A stretch of 64,000 nt of DNA from Haloarchaeobius iranensis (GCF_900103505.1 NZ_FNIA01000005.1:124001-188000); one strand, 5' to 3'. Counted from the first letter of the stretch, positions 7,973 to 17,115 are shown. Notes: generated by a model from the letters alone, not told the origin. A program made the numbers and translations.

Positions 7973-8259
7973 TCGCCGACGGCGTCGTCCCCGTCGGTCC
8001 GGTCGCCGACGAAGCCGTACTTGAACGCGACCCAGCCGAGGAAGCTGATGAAGAGGATGGGTGGGAGGATCATGAAGCCCCAGAGCGGGTCGAGCCCCCA
8101 GCCGAGCAGCAGCACGACGTCCGCGAGCCCGAGCGCGAGGAACGGCGAGATGAACAGCGCGGCCTGCTTGCGCGACACTTCGTCGTCGTCGTCCGGGATT
8201 GGGGCGCCCGCAGGGTCGACCGTCGCGTCCTCCCGCGCGCGGTCGTCCGTGTCATCCAT
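7969..8259 (-). CDS. Small membrane protein, possibly DUF5822-like
   Basis: A 96-residue protein. Residues 1-30 are acidic and soluble (MDDTDDRAREDATVDPAGAP). Two hydrophobic spans follow: AALFISPFLALGLADVVLLL and MILPPILFISFLGWVAFKYG. The ATG at 8257-8259 is preferred over the nearby one because it starts the acidic leader typical of haloarchaeal proteins. Its stop overlaps the start of the photolyase-like stub by ATGA, so the ancestral operon was probably this gene plus a photolyase. Function unknown. Confidence 0.6.
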   Translation of the reverse strand: MDDTDDRAREDATVDPAGAPIPDDDDEVSRKQAALFISPFLALGLADVVLLLGWGLDPLWGFMILPPILFISFLGWVAFKYGFVGDRTDGDDAVGE

Positions 8260-8337
8260 ACTCCGGTCTCGGGTGTGGACGACGAAAAATGCCGCGGTCG
8301 GCGGTAGATTCTCCCCTCGCGGTGGCGTAGCTGTCGT

Positions 8338-8667
8338 ATGGACACCGAGACGAGCGTCGAGGAAGGGGCCGAGACCCGGCGTGTGTGGCTCGTCGAACGG
8401 ACCTACTCCGACGACGCACCGTGAGAGCGCGCTCTCACGGGGAACCCCAACATCGTCATCCTCACGTACGCGACGCCGGACGGCGAGTGGTACCACCGGA
8501 AGGAGCGCGCACTGACGAGCTACACGGGTGACCAGCGCGAGACGCTCGCGGCGCTCGACGTCCAGGTCTCGAACCTCGGGCGAGTCGAGGACGAGGGGAA
8601 GCGCGAGTGGTTCGCGACCGAGGCGTCGCGGATGCAGGCGGCGCACGAGCCGGACGACGCGGTCTGA
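8338..8667 (+). pseudogene. Small haloarchaeal gene interrupted by TGA at a palindrome
   Basis: The frame from ATG 8338 encodes MDTETSVEEGAETRRVWLVE-RTYSDDAP, meets TGA at 8422-8424 (codon 29), and then continues in the same frame for 81 codons as ERALTGNPNIVILTYATPDG-EWYHRKERALTSYTGD to TGA 8665-8667. Both halves have normal haloarchaeal codon use, and together they make a sensible protein of about 100 residues with a strand-rich centre and acidic C-terminus. The stop lies inside a perfect 22-base palindrome (8419-8440). The likely history is insertion of a palindrome into a small conserved gene. Readthrough or sequencing error cannot be excluded from sequence alone. Confidence 0.6.
8419..8440. 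repeat. Perfect 22-bp palindrome inside a gene
   Basis: CCGTGAGAGCG followed at once by its reverse complement CGCTCTCACGG, with no spacer. It carries the in-frame TGA of the interrupted gene. Its outer bases CGTGAGAG are also the outer bases of the hairpin at 19867-19897. Confidence 0.85.
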
Positions 8668-8685
8668 ATCGGACGGTCCCGGGGG

Positions 8686-9384
8686 CTACTCGAGGGTCCA
8701 CCAGTCGGTGACGGTCTCCACCCAGCCGGACTCGCCCCGCCAGCACAGCACGCTCTCGCCGGGCCAGTCGACCCGGAGGGAGTCGCCGACGGTCACCGGG
8801 TCGCCGGGGGCCTTCTCCGTCAGGTCCGACCAGCGCGCGGTGTCGAGCAGTTCCCGGTCGCCCGACACGTTCCGGACCTGCAGTCGTCCGGCCGGGACCG
8901 ACGCCGGGCCGACGTTCTGCAGCACGATGGCCTCGTTCCCATCGGCGCGCATGTCGAAGAGGGCCTCCGGCGGGGACGGCATCGTCGGAGGTTCACCGGC
9001 GGGGTTCTCGTCGGTGGTCGTGACCCGGTCGCCGAGATGGACGGCCAGCCGGGTGACGCCGGTCATCTTGCTCGCACCCTCGCGGAGGTAACAGTGCGCC
9101 GAGACGCAGTCCCCCCGTTCGATGTCGAGCGACTCGGACTCGCGTTCCGGGTCGAGCACCCCCCAGCCGGTGCCGTCGGTCAGCACCAGCCGGTAGCCGA
9201 CGTGCACGACGACGGCACGCACCCGGGCGGTTCGCGGCGGCTCCTCCGTCGTCACGGCGTCGAGGAGGGAGCCGAGGGAGTCGTTCCCGGGTTCGCACGG
9301 CTGTGGTTCGGCGACCTCGGCGGCGCCGAGGCAGCCGGCGAGCGAGGCGGTGCCGATGCTGGCGAGGAGGGCACGTCGTCGCAT
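8686..9384 (-). CDS. Secreted lipoprotein, uncharacterised
   Basis: A 232-residue protein starting [20 protein letters not shown]. This is a twin-arginine-like leader with lipobox LAGC, so it is probably exported by Tat and lipid-anchored at Cys18. The mature part has an [26 protein letters not shown] region and a C-terminal immunoglobulin/lamin-tail-like segment ([20 protein letters not shown]). I do not recognise the family. ATG 9382-9384 was chosen because it places the leader at the N-terminus; the longer frame is a shadow extension. It is divergent from mcmA with 96 bases between. Confidence 0.65.
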   Translation of the reverse strand: MRRRALLASIGTASLAGCLGAAEVAEPQPCEPGNDSLGSLLDAVTTEEPPRTARVRAVVVHVGYRLVLTDGTGWGVLDPERESESLDIERGDCVSAHCYLREGASKMTGVTRLAVHLGDRVTTTDENPAGEPPTMPSPPEALFDMRADGNEAIVLQNVGPASVPAGRLQVRNVSGDRELLDTARWSDLTEKAPGDPVTVGDSLRVDWPGESVLCWRGESGWVETVTDWWTLE

Positions 9385-9480
9385 CGTCCGGAATCGTCGG
9401 GGACCACACAAAAACACACGGATTGGCGGTTTCCGTCGGTTCGTCAAAGGTTAATGCGGAGGCCGTCGTGGCTTCGAGTA

Positions 9481-11163
9481 ATGTTCGACGAAGAGGACCT
9501 CGACGCCATCCGGTCCGCGAAGTCGGAGTGGGAGGCGGACGAGGTCGAACCGGTCGTCGATCGGTTCGGCGAACGCAAGGAGACGTTCACGACAGACACG
9601 GGTGGCCACGAGGTCGACCGGCTGTACACGCCCGACGACGTGCGGGACCTCGACTACGAGGACAACCTCGGCTTCCCCGGCGAGGAGCCCTACACCCGTG
9701 GGGTCTACTCCACGGGGTACCGGGGCCGACTGTGGACGATGCGCCAGTACGCGGGGATGGGCACGCCCGAGGAGACCAACGAGCGGTTCCACTACCTGCT
9801 CGACCAGGGCCAGACCGGCCTCTCGATGGCGTTCGACCTCCCCACGCAGATGGGCTACGCCTCCGACGCCGCGATGGCCGCCGGCGAGGTCGGCAAGTCG
9901 GGCGTCGCCATCGACACGCTCGCCGACATGGAGACGGTGTTCGACGGCATCCCGCTCGACGAGGTCTCCACCTCGATGACCATCAACGCGCCCGCCAGCG
10001 TCCTGCTCGCCATGTACATCGCCGTCGGAGACCGTCAGGGCATCGACCGCGAGGAGCTGCGGGGCACCATCCAGAACGACGTGCTGAAGGAGTACATCGC
10101 GCGGAACACGTACATCTACCCGCCGGAGCCGTCGATGCGCATCATCACGGACATCTTCGAGTTCTGCGCGGACGAGACGCCGAAGTTCAACACCATCTCC
10201 ATCTCGGGCTACCACATCCGCGAGGCCGGCTCGACGGCCGCCCAGGAGATCGCCTTCACGCTCGCCGACGGCATCGAGTACGTCGAGACCGCGCTCGACG
10301 CCGGCCTGGACGTCGACGAGTTCGCACCACAGCTCTCCTTCTTCTTCGCATCGTACAACAACATCCTCGAGGAGGTCGCGAAGTTCCGCGCCGCCCGTCG
10401 GCTCTGGGCGAAGCTGATGGAGGAGCGCTTCGACCCCGAGAACCCCAAGTCCAAGCAGTTGAAGTTCCACACCCAGACCGCGGGCTCGACGCTGACTGCC
10501 CAGCAGATCGAGAACAACATCGTCCGCGTCGCCTACCAGGCGCTCGCGGCCGTGCTCGGCGGCACGCAGAGCCTGCACACCAACGGGAAGGACGAGGCGC
10601 TCGCGCTCCCGACAGAGGAGTCGGTGCGGACCGCGCTGCGCACCCAGCAGATACTCGCTCACGAGTCCGGGGCCGCGGACACCGTCGACCCGCTCGCGGG
10701 CAGCTACTACGTCGAGGACCTCACCGACGAGCTGGAGCAGGAGGCACGGGACATCATCGAGACCATCGACGGGAAAGGCGGGATGCTCGACGCCGTCGAG
10801 AGCCAGTGGGTCCAGCGCCAGATCCAGGACACGGCGTTCGACCGGCAGGAGGAGATCGAGGAGGGCGAGCGCGTCATCGTCGGGGTCAACGAGTACCAGG
10901 TCGACGAGGAGCCCGAGATGGACCTGGAGGAGGTCACGGAGGAGGACGAGCGCCGCCAGAAGGAGAGCCTCGCCGCGGTGAAGGAGGACCGCGACGACGA
11001 GGACGTCGCGGCGACGCTCGAAGCACTGCGGGCCGCAGCCCGGAGCGACGACAACCTCATGCCGTACATCGTCGACTGCGTGAAGGCGTACGCGACGGTC
11101 GGCGAGGTCTGCGACGTGCTCCGCGACGAGTTCGGGGAGTACCACCCCGGCAGCGCGCTGTAA
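9481..11163 (+). CDS. mcmA: Methylmalonyl-CoA mutase, large (catalytic) subunit
   Basis: A 560-residue catalytic subunit of the adenosylcobalamin-dependent mutase that interconverts methylmalonyl-CoA and succinyl-CoA. Recognisable family segments include [20 protein letters not shown] near residues 75-95, [16 protein letters not shown] near 115, [20 protein letters not shown] near 238 and [18 protein letters not shown] near 330. The C-terminal B12-binding domain is absent, as in the split archaeal/bacterial forms where a separate small subunit supplies it. That subunit is not in this window. ATG 9481 gives [20 protein letters not shown], the usual beginning. The epimerase of the same pathway lies 3.6 kb downstream on the same strand. 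Confidence 0.92.
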   Translation: MFDEEDLDAIRSAKSEWEADEVEPVVDRFGERKETFTTDTGGHEVDRLYTPDDVRDLDYEDNLGFPGEEPYTRGVYSTGYRGRLWTMRQYAGMGTPEETNERFHYLLDQGQTGLSMAFDLPTQMGYASDAAMAAGEVGKSGVAIDTLADMETVFDGIPLDEVSTSMTINAPASVLLAMYIAVGDRQGIDREELRGTIQNDVLKEYIARNTYIYPPEPSMRIITDIFEFCADETPKFNTISISGYHIREAGSTAAQEIAFTLADGIEYVETALDAGLDVDEFAPQLSFFFASYNNILEEVAKFRAARRLWAKLMEERFDPENPKSKQLKFHTQTAGSTLTAQQIENNIVRVAYQALAAVLGGTQSLHTNGKDEALALPTEESVRTALRTQQILAHESGAADTVDPLAGSYYVEDLTDELEQEARDIIETIDGKGGMLDAVESQWVQRQIQDTAFDRQEEIEEGERVIVGVNEYQVDEEPEMDLEEVTEEDERRQKESLAAVKEDRDDEDVAATLEALRAAARSDDNLMPYIVDCVKAYATVGEVCDVLRDEFGEYHPGSAL

Positions 11164-11190
11164 TCCGGGTCCTGGGCCGTTCTCGTCCGG

Positions 11191-12108
11191 TCAGTCGCTT
11201 CCGCCGAGGTCCACGTCGGCGTTCCACGTCGCGCGGGCGACCTCCGTGTCACCGTCGGATTCGCGGTGGACGACGGCGACGTGTCCGGGGAAGCTGTACT
11301 CGAAGCCGGCCGTCAGTTCGTAGTCGACGGCACCGACGCAGTCCGCACACGCGCCGTCGTCCTCGATGGCGTCGAGGACGACCCGGAACAGGTCCTCGTC
11401 CTCCCGGTAGGTCGACTCGACCACCTCGACCGAGTGGCAGGGGTCGGGTGTGAAGAACCTGCCGTCGACGGCCACCTCGGTCCCGCCGTACTCGATACGC
11501 GCCCGGTGGGCGGAGCTGTCGGCACAGTCGCCCTCAGAACGATCGACGGCGACATTCGTTACGCTGACGCCGGGACAGCCCGCGAGCGTGCTACCCCGGG
11601 TCATGTCGACGGACCAGTCGTCGTGCACCCGCACCACGCGCCCCTTCGCGTTGCAGTCGAACTCTCGGTGGGCGAACCGGGACTCGTGGAGCCGCCGCCC
11701 GTCACCGTCGACCAGGAGGGCGTACTCCATCGGGACCGGGAACCGGAGCCACACGTACTCCCACGGCTCGAAGGAGTGGACGCCGAGGTCGCGCTCGTCC
11801 CACCCGGTCGTGACGCGGACGCGGAGGTCGCGCGCCGTGTCGGCGTGGTTCCAGACGACCCAGTCGATGGGTACGTCCTGGTCGATGTCCTGCCCCGGGA
11901 ACGCGTCGCCGTCGACGTGTCCTATCTCGTACCGAGCGACGGCGTCGTATCGGTCGCGACTGAACCGCGGGTCAGCGTAGTTCTGGGGTGGGTCGCGGGT
12001 TCGAGTCGAACCGGTGCCGATATCGCCGACACCGGTACCGTCGAAACAGCCTGCGAGGGACCCGATGCCGAGGCTGCCGACCGTGGACAGGAGGGCACGA
12101 CGCTGCAT
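11191..12108 (-). CDS. Secreted lipoprotein, paralogue 1 of a tandem pair
   Basis: A 305-residue lipoprotein starting MQRRALLSTVGSLGIGSLAG-CF, a Tat-like leader with lipobox LAGC. The mature region has two beta-rich halves: VWNHADTARDLRVRVTTGWD near residue 85 and a C-terminal block with paired cysteines (ACADCVGAVDYELTAGFEYS). The end, DGDTEVARATWNADVDLGGSD, is almost the same as the end of the next gene. It is a tandem duplicate with the gene at 12199-13179, read in the same direction. No enzymatic motif is visible; a surface-exposed binding or structural role is a guess. Confidence 0.65.
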   Translation of the reverse strand: MQRRALLSTVGSLGIGSLAGCFDGTGVGDIGTGSTRTRDPPQNYADPRFSRDRYDAVARYEIGHVDGDAFPGQDIDQDVPIDWVVWNHADTARDLRVRVTTGWDERDLGVHSFEPWEYVWLRFPVPMEYALLVDGDGRRLHESRFAHREFDCNAKGRVVRVHDDWSVDMTRGSTLAGCPGVSVTNVAVDRSEGDCADSSAHRARIEYGGTEVAVDGRFFTPDPCHSVEVVESTYREDEDLFRVVLDAIEDDGACADCVGAVDYELTAGFEYSFPGHVAVVHRESDGDTEVARATWNADVDLGGSD

Positions 12109-12198
12109 ACGCGACGGAGAGCGGGAGGGAAAGTAAATCCCCTCGACTGTTTTGCCTGGAACCGTGTTCCTGCGGCGAGGTCGACGGTGGCGGGGACC

Positions 12199-13179
12199 CT
12201 ACAGGAACGCGGCGTCGTCGCCGCCGAGTTCGAAGCCGGCGTTCCAGGTCGCGCGGGCGACCTCCGTGTCACCGTCGTTCGTCCGGTGCACGACCGAGAC
12301 GTGGGCGGGGAAGTCCGCCTCGAAGCCGACGGTGCTCTCGTAGTCGACGACGCCGACGCATTCGACACAGCTCTCGGCGTCGTTCTCGGTCGCCACGAGG
12401 ACGAGTTCGAACTCGTCGGTCTCCTCGTCGTAGTTGGACTCGGTCACCTCGACCGAGTAGCAGGGCGTCGGCGTGACGAACGCGCCCTCGACGGTCACCT
12501 CCTCGTCGCCGTAGGAGACGGTCGCGGTGTGGTCCTCGCCGTCTGCGCACTCGCCTTCGCCCTGTCCGACGCCGACGGTGCGCGCGGACGGGCTGGGGCA
12601 CGCCATCCTCGTGCTGACGCCGCTGGTCTCGACCGACCAGTCCTCGGCGACCGTGATGGAGGTGAAGCCGCTGTTGCAGGTGAAGTCGCCGTGGCCGAGC
12701 TGGTGCTCGTGCAGCGTCTCGCCGTTGCCATCGACGGTGAGGGTGTACGTGGCGGGCACGTAGAACATGACCGTCACGTACGCGTCGGCCGAGAGCGTCG
12801 TCGTGCCGAGGTCCCGGACCTGCAGGTCGTCGCTCGGGCCGGGGGTCGGCCGGGTCACCTGGAGCGCGAAGTCACGCTCCTCGTCGGCGTCGTTGCGGAC
12901 GTGGACGGGGACGGGCTTGTTGTTGTTCGCGAAGGCGACGCCCTCGGGGGAGCCGACCTCGAAGCGGGCGGCCTCGGTCTGCTCGTCGGGGTTGAACTCC
13001 GAGCCGTCGTCATCGTCGGTGCCGTCGGGCGTGTCGGTGCCGTCGTCGGGCGTCGTGCCCGGCTCGTCGGTCGTGGTGTTGTCCGTGCCGGAGTCGCCGG
13101 GGCTGCTGTCGTCGATACAGCCGGTGACGCCGACCGCGCCGATGCTTGCGAGCGAGCTCAGGAGGGTCCGTCGCTTCAT
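12199..13179 (-). CDS. Secreted lipoprotein, paralogue 2 of a tandem pair
   Basis: A 326-residue lipoprotein from ATG 13177-13179 (MKRRTLLSSLASIGAVGVTG-C), with Tat-like leader and lipobox. Residues about 25-60 are a Thr/Asp/Gly linker (DNTTTDEPGTTPDDGTDTPD) not present in paralogue 1. The rest aligns along its length with the protein at 11191-12108, including the cysteine segment CVECVGVVDYESTVGFEADF and the terminal block DGDTEVARATWNAGFELGGD. The spacing cysteines suggest disulfides outside the cell. Function unknown. Confidence 0.65.
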   Translation of the reverse strand: MKRRTLLSSLASIGAVGVTGCIDDSSPGDSGTDNTTTDEPGTTPDDGTDTPDGTDDDDGSEFNPDEQTEAARFEVGSPEGVAFANNNKPVPVHVRNDADEERDFALQVTRPTPGPSDDLQVRDLGTTTLSADAYVTVMFYVPATYTLTVDGNGETLHEHQLGHGDFTCNSGFTSITVAEDWSVETSGVSTRMACPSPSARTVGVGQGEGECADGEDHTATVSYGDEEVTVEGAFVTPTPCYSVEVTESNYDEETDEFELVLVATENDAESCVECVGVVDYESTVGFEADFPAHVSVVHRTNDGDTEVARATWNAGFELGGDDAAFL

Positions 13180-13266
13180 ACCCGGCCATACTCGCTCCGA
13201 GGGATTAACCCCTATCCAAGCTGAAAGGAGTGTTTTACCGGTCGAAAGTCCGGTCAAAGACGGCTT

Positions 13267-14379
13267 TCACTCATCGAGGGCGTCGAGGAGGGCGTCCACG
13301 TCGTCGGCGGTGTTGAACACGTGGATCGACGCACGGACGACGCCGGTCGTCGGGATGGAGCGGACCTCGATGCCCCGTTCGGCCACCCGCTCGACCGTCG
13401 CCTCGGGGTCGTCGTCAGCGAACGAGACGAGCCCGGTGTGGTACTCGCGGGGCGAGACGAGACTGTCCGCATCGAGGCCCTCCTTCAGCCGATTGGTGAG
13501 GCGTTCGACGCGGGACTGGACGGTGTCGATACCGATATCCTCGATGGTCTCGATGGCCGTCTGGAGGCCGGCGTACGGGGCGGGTGCGACGGTGCCGAAC
13601 TCGAAGCGCCGCGCGCCCTCGGCGTACTCGTAGGGGTCGGCGTACGGGTCGACGGTGTTCCGGTAGCCGAGCTGTGCCGGTGCGAGGGTCTCGGCGAACG
13701 CGGGGTCGACGTAGAGGAAGCCCGCGCCCCACGGCCCGAGCAGCCACTTGTGACCCGAGGCGGCGACCGCGTCGGCGCCCCACTCCTCGACGTCGACTGG
13801 GTGCTGGCCGGGCGACTGCACGGCGTCGACGACGACGCGTGCCCCCGCGTCGTGGGCGCGCTCGGTGAGCTCGCGGACCGGGGCGCGCACGCCGGAGGTC
13901 CAGCAGACCGAGCTGAACGTCGCGAGCGTCGCGCCCTGCACAGCGTCCTCCCAGTCGTCGGGGTCGATCCAGCCCCGGTCGGTCTCCACGACGCGCACCT
14001 CGACGCCGTACTCGTCCCGGAGGCGGCGCCAGGGGAGGATGCCGGCGGCGTGCTCCACGTCGGTCCGGACGACGACATCGTCGGCGTCCCAGTCCATTGC
14101 GAGGGGGAGCCGGCTGATTCCGTCGGTCGTGCTGCCGGTGAGTGCGACGTTGCCGGGCTCTGTGCCGATGTGTGAGGCCACGGTCGCGCGCGCCTGGTCG
14201 AACAGTTCGAACGCCGGCTCGTACATCCCCGGTCCCGCCGCCGACTCGAACTCGTGGAACTCGTGCCACGACTCCGTCGAATCGACGATGTGGCGGGGAC
14301 TGGGGCCGCTCGCGCCGGTGTTCAGGTAGGTCGTCTCGTCGAGGACGGGCATGTCGTCACGGAGCTGAGATGGGTTCAT
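13267..14379 (-). CDS. Class V aminotransferase / cysteine desulfurase-like PLP enzyme
   Basis: A 370-residue PLP enzyme of fold type I. It begins MNPSQLRDDMPVLDETTYLN and then TGASGPSP, the substrate-binding start of SufS/CsdA-like proteins. The segment VVVDAVQSPGQHPVDVEEWG near residue 195 carries the Asp that contacts the pyridine nitrogen. SGHKWLLGPWGAGFLYV near 215 carries the Lys that forms the Schiff base. It lacks an obvious active-site Cys loop of the sulfur-donating group, so aminotransferase or isopenicillin-epimerase-like activity is as likely as desulfurase. It is a single gene with normal length. Confidence 0.8.
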   Translation of the reverse strand: MNPSQLRDDMPVLDETTYLNTGASGPSPRHIVDSTESWHEFHEFESAAGPGMYEPAFELFDQARATVASHIGTEPGNVALTGSTTDGISRLPLAMDWDADDVVVRTDVEHAAGILPWRRLRDEYGVEVRVVETDRGWIDPDDWEDAVQGATLATFSSVCWTSGVRAPVRELTERAHDAGARVVVDAVQSPGQHPVDVEEWGADAVAASGHKWLLGPWGAGFLYVDPAFAETLAPAQLGYRNTVDPYADPYEYAEGARRFEFGTVAPAPYAGLQTAIETIEDIGIDTVQSRVERLTNRLKEGLDADSLVSPREYHTGLVSFADDDPEATVERVAERGIEVRSIPTTGVVRASIHVFNTADDVDALLDALDE

Positions 14380-14442
14380 AGTGGGTGGTGTGTGTCCAGG
14401 GTACGTCCGCCGGGCCGAAAACGAGACGGGTCCGCGGGCGGG

Positions 14443-14682
14443 TCAGTTCCCGCGCCGCAGGGTGCGGATGTCGAGCAGGCTGTACGCCGGGCAGGTCTGC
14501 GTGTAGCCGGTGACGAGCAGGACGAGCCCGACGACGGCGAGCACGAGCGGCGCACCGACGGTCGCGACGGTGCCGCTGCCGACGCTCAGGATACCCGCCC
14601 CGACGACGGCTGCAGCGACCAGCATGACTGCCCCGAGGACGAGGCGAACGATACGGTCTGTGGAGCCGACGTTGAGTTCCAT
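14443..14682 (-). CDS. Two-span membrane protein, DUF2892 (YgaP-like transmembrane domain)
   Basis: A 79-residue protein, MELNVGSTDRIVRLVLGAVM-LVAA. The N-terminal N-V-G-x-x-D-R-x-x-R motif and two hydrophobic spans (near 14-32 and 38-57) followed by CPAYSLLDIRT are the hallmarks of DUF2892, the membrane part of bacterial YgaP. There is no rhodanese domain attached here. Related proteins are linked to sulfur handling, but this is not shown by the context. A TATA-like region CCATTTATCC lies about 30 bases upstream. Confidence 0.75.
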   Translation of the reverse strand: MELNVGSTDRIVRLVLGAVMLVAAAVVGAGILSVGSGTVATVGAPLVLAVVGLVLLVTGYTQTCPAYSLLDIRTLRRGN

Positions 14683-14799
14683 AGGAGTAGTATTGTGCTA
14701 AGTAGGGATAAATGGACATCACTGTTCTCACTCTGCGGGAGTGACACCCGCCGCGGCGGAGGCTGTACCTTCATGTCGGTGCGACGTGTCGGGTCGGAT

Positions 14800-15186
14800 A
14801 TGGAGTTCGATCACGCTGGCGTCGCGACGGACGACGCGACGGGGATGGCGGAGCTGTACGGGGACCTGTTCGGGCTCGAGACCGCCCACGAGGAGGAGTT
14901 CGACGGGATGCACGTCGTCTTCCTCGACGTGGGCAACGGCTACTTCGAACTCCTCGAACCGCTCGAGGAGGGTGGCGCAGTCGCGCGGTTCCTCGCGAAC
15001 CGCGGCCCTGGTATCCATCACGTCGCGCTCGCCACCGAGGATATCGACGCCGCCCTCGATAGGGCGCGGGAGCACGATGTCCGGCTCATCGACGAGGAAC
15101 CCCGCCCGGGTGCGTGGGGACACGACGTGGCGTTCCTCCACCCGAAGGACACCGGCGGCGTGCTCGTGGAGTTCGTCCAGCACTGA
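14800..15186 (+). CDS. mce: Methylmalonyl-CoA epimerase (VOC family)
   Basis: A 128-residue vicinal-oxygen-chelate protein, MEFDHAGVATDDATGMAELY. The metal-binding residues expected for the epimerase are visible: His5 in DHAGVA, HHVALAT near residue 75 and the terminal Glu in GGVLVEFVQH. It interconverts the (R) and (S) forms of methylmalonyl-CoA and so feeds the mutase encoded at 9481-11163. ATG 14800 matches the usual family start; an in-frame ATG at 14773 would add nine residues. The mutase small subunit and MeaB are not nearby. Confidence 0.85.
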   Translation: MEFDHAGVATDDATGMAELYGDLFGLETAHEEEFDGMHVVFLDVGNGYFELLEPLEEGGAVARFLANRGPGIHHVALATEDIDAALDRAREHDVRLIDEEPRPGAWGHDVAFLHPKDTGGVLVEFVQH

Positions 15187-15210
15187 GCCGGCCTCCCGGG
15201 AGACTGCGCG

Positions 15211-15780
15211 CTACCCGTCGGCCCACCGCGCGACCCTGTCCGCGAACGGCTCGTACACCGGCGTCGGCGGGTCGGCCGGATGGAACCACCGCGCCTCGAC
15301 GACCTCGTCGTCGCCGACCGCGATGTCGGTCCCGCGGGTCGGGCGCGCGTCGACGTGCACCGTCAGCATCGCCAGCGTCCGCGTCGGGTCCTCGGCGTGG
15401 ACGATGGTCCTCCGGACTGTCTGGAACACGTCGACGGCTTCGGCGTCGATGCCGGTCTCCTCGTCCACCTCGCGGAGCGCCGTCTCGACGTGGTTCTCGC
15501 CGGGCTCGTGGCCGCCGCCCGGAAGGCCCCAGGTGTCGGGCGCGCCCTCGTGCCGGATGAACAGCGCGCGACCGTCGCCGTCGACCACGAACGCGCCGGC
15601 GTCGCCGCGCCAGCCGTCGCGGGCCAGCTCGACGCCGGACTCGAAGTAGTCGGGCTCGTTCCCGACGGTCTCCTCGTGGACCGGAAAGTCGCCGAACCGG
15701 TCGCTGAGCCGGGCGAGTTCGGCGTCGACGTCGGCGCGCATCCGGTCGCCGAGGCCGGTCGCCGGGTCGTCGTCGCTCAT
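15211..15780 (-). CDS. NUDIX hydrolase, second of a coupled pair
   Basis: A 189-residue protein, MSDDDPATGLGDRMRADVDA. The NUDIX box is GGGHEPGENHVETALREVDE-ETG near residues 104-126 (G-x5-E-x7-R-E-x-x-E-E), preceded by LFIRHEGAPDTWGLPG. An N-terminal helical region of about 65 residues is shared with the upstream NUDIX gene. It would hydrolyse a nucleoside diphosphate linked to another group; the substrate is unknown. Its ATG overlaps the stop of the upstream gene (ATGA, 15777-15780), so the two are coupled duplicates. Confidence 0.8.
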   Translation of the reverse strand: MSDDDPATGLGDRMRADVDAELARLSDRFGDFPVHEETVGNEPDYFESGVELARDGWRGDAGAFVVDGDGRALFIRHEGAPDTWGLPGGGHEPGENHVETALREVDEETGIDAEAVDVFQTVRRTIVHAEDPTRTLAMLTVHVDARPTRGTDIAVGDDEVVEARWFHPADPPTPVYEPFADRVARWADG

Positions 15781-16361
15781 GGCCACTCGTGGGCGCGGTC
15801 CTCGATGGCCGGGTGGAGGTCCGCCGGCAGCTCCCGGAACCAGCACGCGCCGTTGAGTTCGCCGCTCTGGATGGCGACCTCGCCGTCGACGTAGTCCGCC
15901 TCGAAGAACGTGTAGCAGAGGTGGACCTCGCTGCCGGTCTCCTCGTGGGTCCCGACGACGCGTTCGACGAACAGGACGTCGGAGACCGAACAGTCGATGG
16001 AGACCTCCTCGCCGACCTCGCGCTCGGCGGCCGCTTCCGCCGTCTCGCCGTCCTCGATGCCGCCGCCGGGGACACCCCAGTGGCTCACGCCACGGCCCAT
16101 GATGAGCAGGACCCGGTCGCCGTCGGCGGCCGCCTCGTCGGGCATCGACTCGGAGAGGGACGGGGCCTCGGTCTCACCGCGTCGAATCCAGCAGTACGCA
16201 CCACCGATGTAGTCGTACGCGTCCACGTCGTCGGTCCAGTCGGCGTACTGCTCCGTTGTGAGTGGTTCGCGGTTCTCCGCGACCGGGAACTCACCGTATC
16301 GCTCGTGGAGCCGGTCGAGGCGGCGGTCGACCTCGGCGGCGTTGATTCTCTCGGGCGGCAT
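15777..16361 (-). CDS. NUDIX hydrolase, first of a coupled pair
   Basis: A 194-residue protein, MPPERINAAEVDRRLDRLHE. The NUDIX box is GGGIEDGETAEAAAEREVGE-EVS near residues 101-123, after VLLIMGRGVSHWGVPG. Its first 60 residues (DRRLDRLHERYGEFPVAEN) parallel those of the downstream NUDIX protein (DAELARLSDRFGDFPVHEE), which shows duplication. It also contains WDD/YDYIGGAYCWIRRG, a strand ahead of the catalytic fold. Probably a house-cleaning pyrophosphatase; substrate not predictable. Confidence 0.8.
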   Translation of the reverse strand: MPPERINAAEVDRRLDRLHERYGEFPVAENREPLTTEQYADWTDDVDAYDYIGGAYCWIRRGETEAPSLSESMPDEAAADGDRVLLIMGRGVSHWGVPGGGIEDGETAEAAAEREVGEEVSIDCSVSDVLFVERVVGTHEETGSEVHLCYTFFEADYVDGEVAIQSGELNGACWFRELPADLHPAIEDRAHEWP

Positions 16362-16476
16362 GGACTGCGTAGGAAAACGGAGGGACGACTAATAGCCGTC
16401 GAAATGCCGTGGCAGTCGCTCTACTGCTCGGCCTCGCGAAGCACCGGATGGAGTTCGACCGCGACGACGAGGCCGT

Positions 16477-17115
16477 CTAGCCGAAGCTCTCGACCTGCGC
16501 CGCGTCGGCGTCGAGGCCGGCCGACTCGAGCGCGTCGGTGACGGCCCCGCAGAAGTCGGCGAAGCCGAACACGTACACCTCGCCGTCGTCGCCGTACTCG
16601 CCGACGGCGTCGGCGAGGTCGGGGTCCGCGTCGTCGTCGAAGACGTGGACGGTCGCGCCGGCGGCTTCGAGTGCGTCGAGGCGGTCCGTGTGGGCCGGCC
16701 CGTCGTCCTGGTAGAGCACGACGGCCTCGTGTCCGTGCTCGACGGCGCGCTCGGCGATGGCGACGGCGGGGCCGATGCCCGGCCCGCCCGCGGCGACCAC
16801 CACGTCGCCCCCGTCGTCGTACTTGACGTTCCCGAACGGCCCCTCGATGGTGAGCTCCGCGCCGGCGTCGAGGTCGGCCAGCCACGGGGAGATGTCGCCG
16901 TCGGGGTCGACGCCGACGGTCAGCTCGAACGTCCCGTCGACGTCGGGCGAGGAGAGCGTGTAGTACCGCGACAGCTCCTCGCCCTCGACCGTCGCCCGGA
17001 CGAGCACGAACTGTCCCGGGAGCGCCTCGAACCCCTCGGGTGTCTCTACGTCTATCGCGACGGTTCCCGGCCCCACCGTTTCGACTGCTGCAACGGTAAC
17101 GACCCTCTCGTCCAT
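16477..17115 (-). CDS. FAD-dependent oxidoreductase, ferredoxin-NADP reductase-like
   Basis: A 212-residue protein from ATG 17113-17115, MDERVVTVAAVETVGPGTVA. The FAD-binding beta barrel comes first, with RYYTLSSPDVDGTFELTVGV near residue 50 (R-x-Y-S/T-x-x-S/T FAD motif). The NAD(P)-binding half follows, with VVVAAGGPGIGPAVAIAERA near 105. There is no iron-sulfur or ferredoxin domain, so it probably passes electrons between NAD(P)H and a separate ferredoxin or flavodoxin. It is divergent from korA, whose enzyme reduces ferredoxin, with 124 bases between. A redox link to KorAB is plausible but inferred. Confidence 0.75.
   Translation of the reverse strand: MDERVVTVAAVETVGPGTVAIDVETPEGFEALPGQFVLVRATVEGEELSRYYTLSSPDVDGTFELTVGVDPDGDISPWLADLDAGAELTIEGPFGNVKYDDGGDVVVAAGGPGIGPAVAIAERAVEHGHEAVVLYQDDGPAHTDRLDALEAAGATVHVFDDDADPDLADAVGEYGDDGEVYVFGFADFCGAVTDALESAGLDADAAQVESFG

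Noticed and set aside
16409-16480. A 24-codon plus-strand frame VAVALLLGLAKHRMEFDRDD that ends at the same place as the flavin reductase gene.
   Set aside because: Too short, no ribosome-binding site or promoter; it may be the tail of a lost gene, but the evidence is too thin to list.
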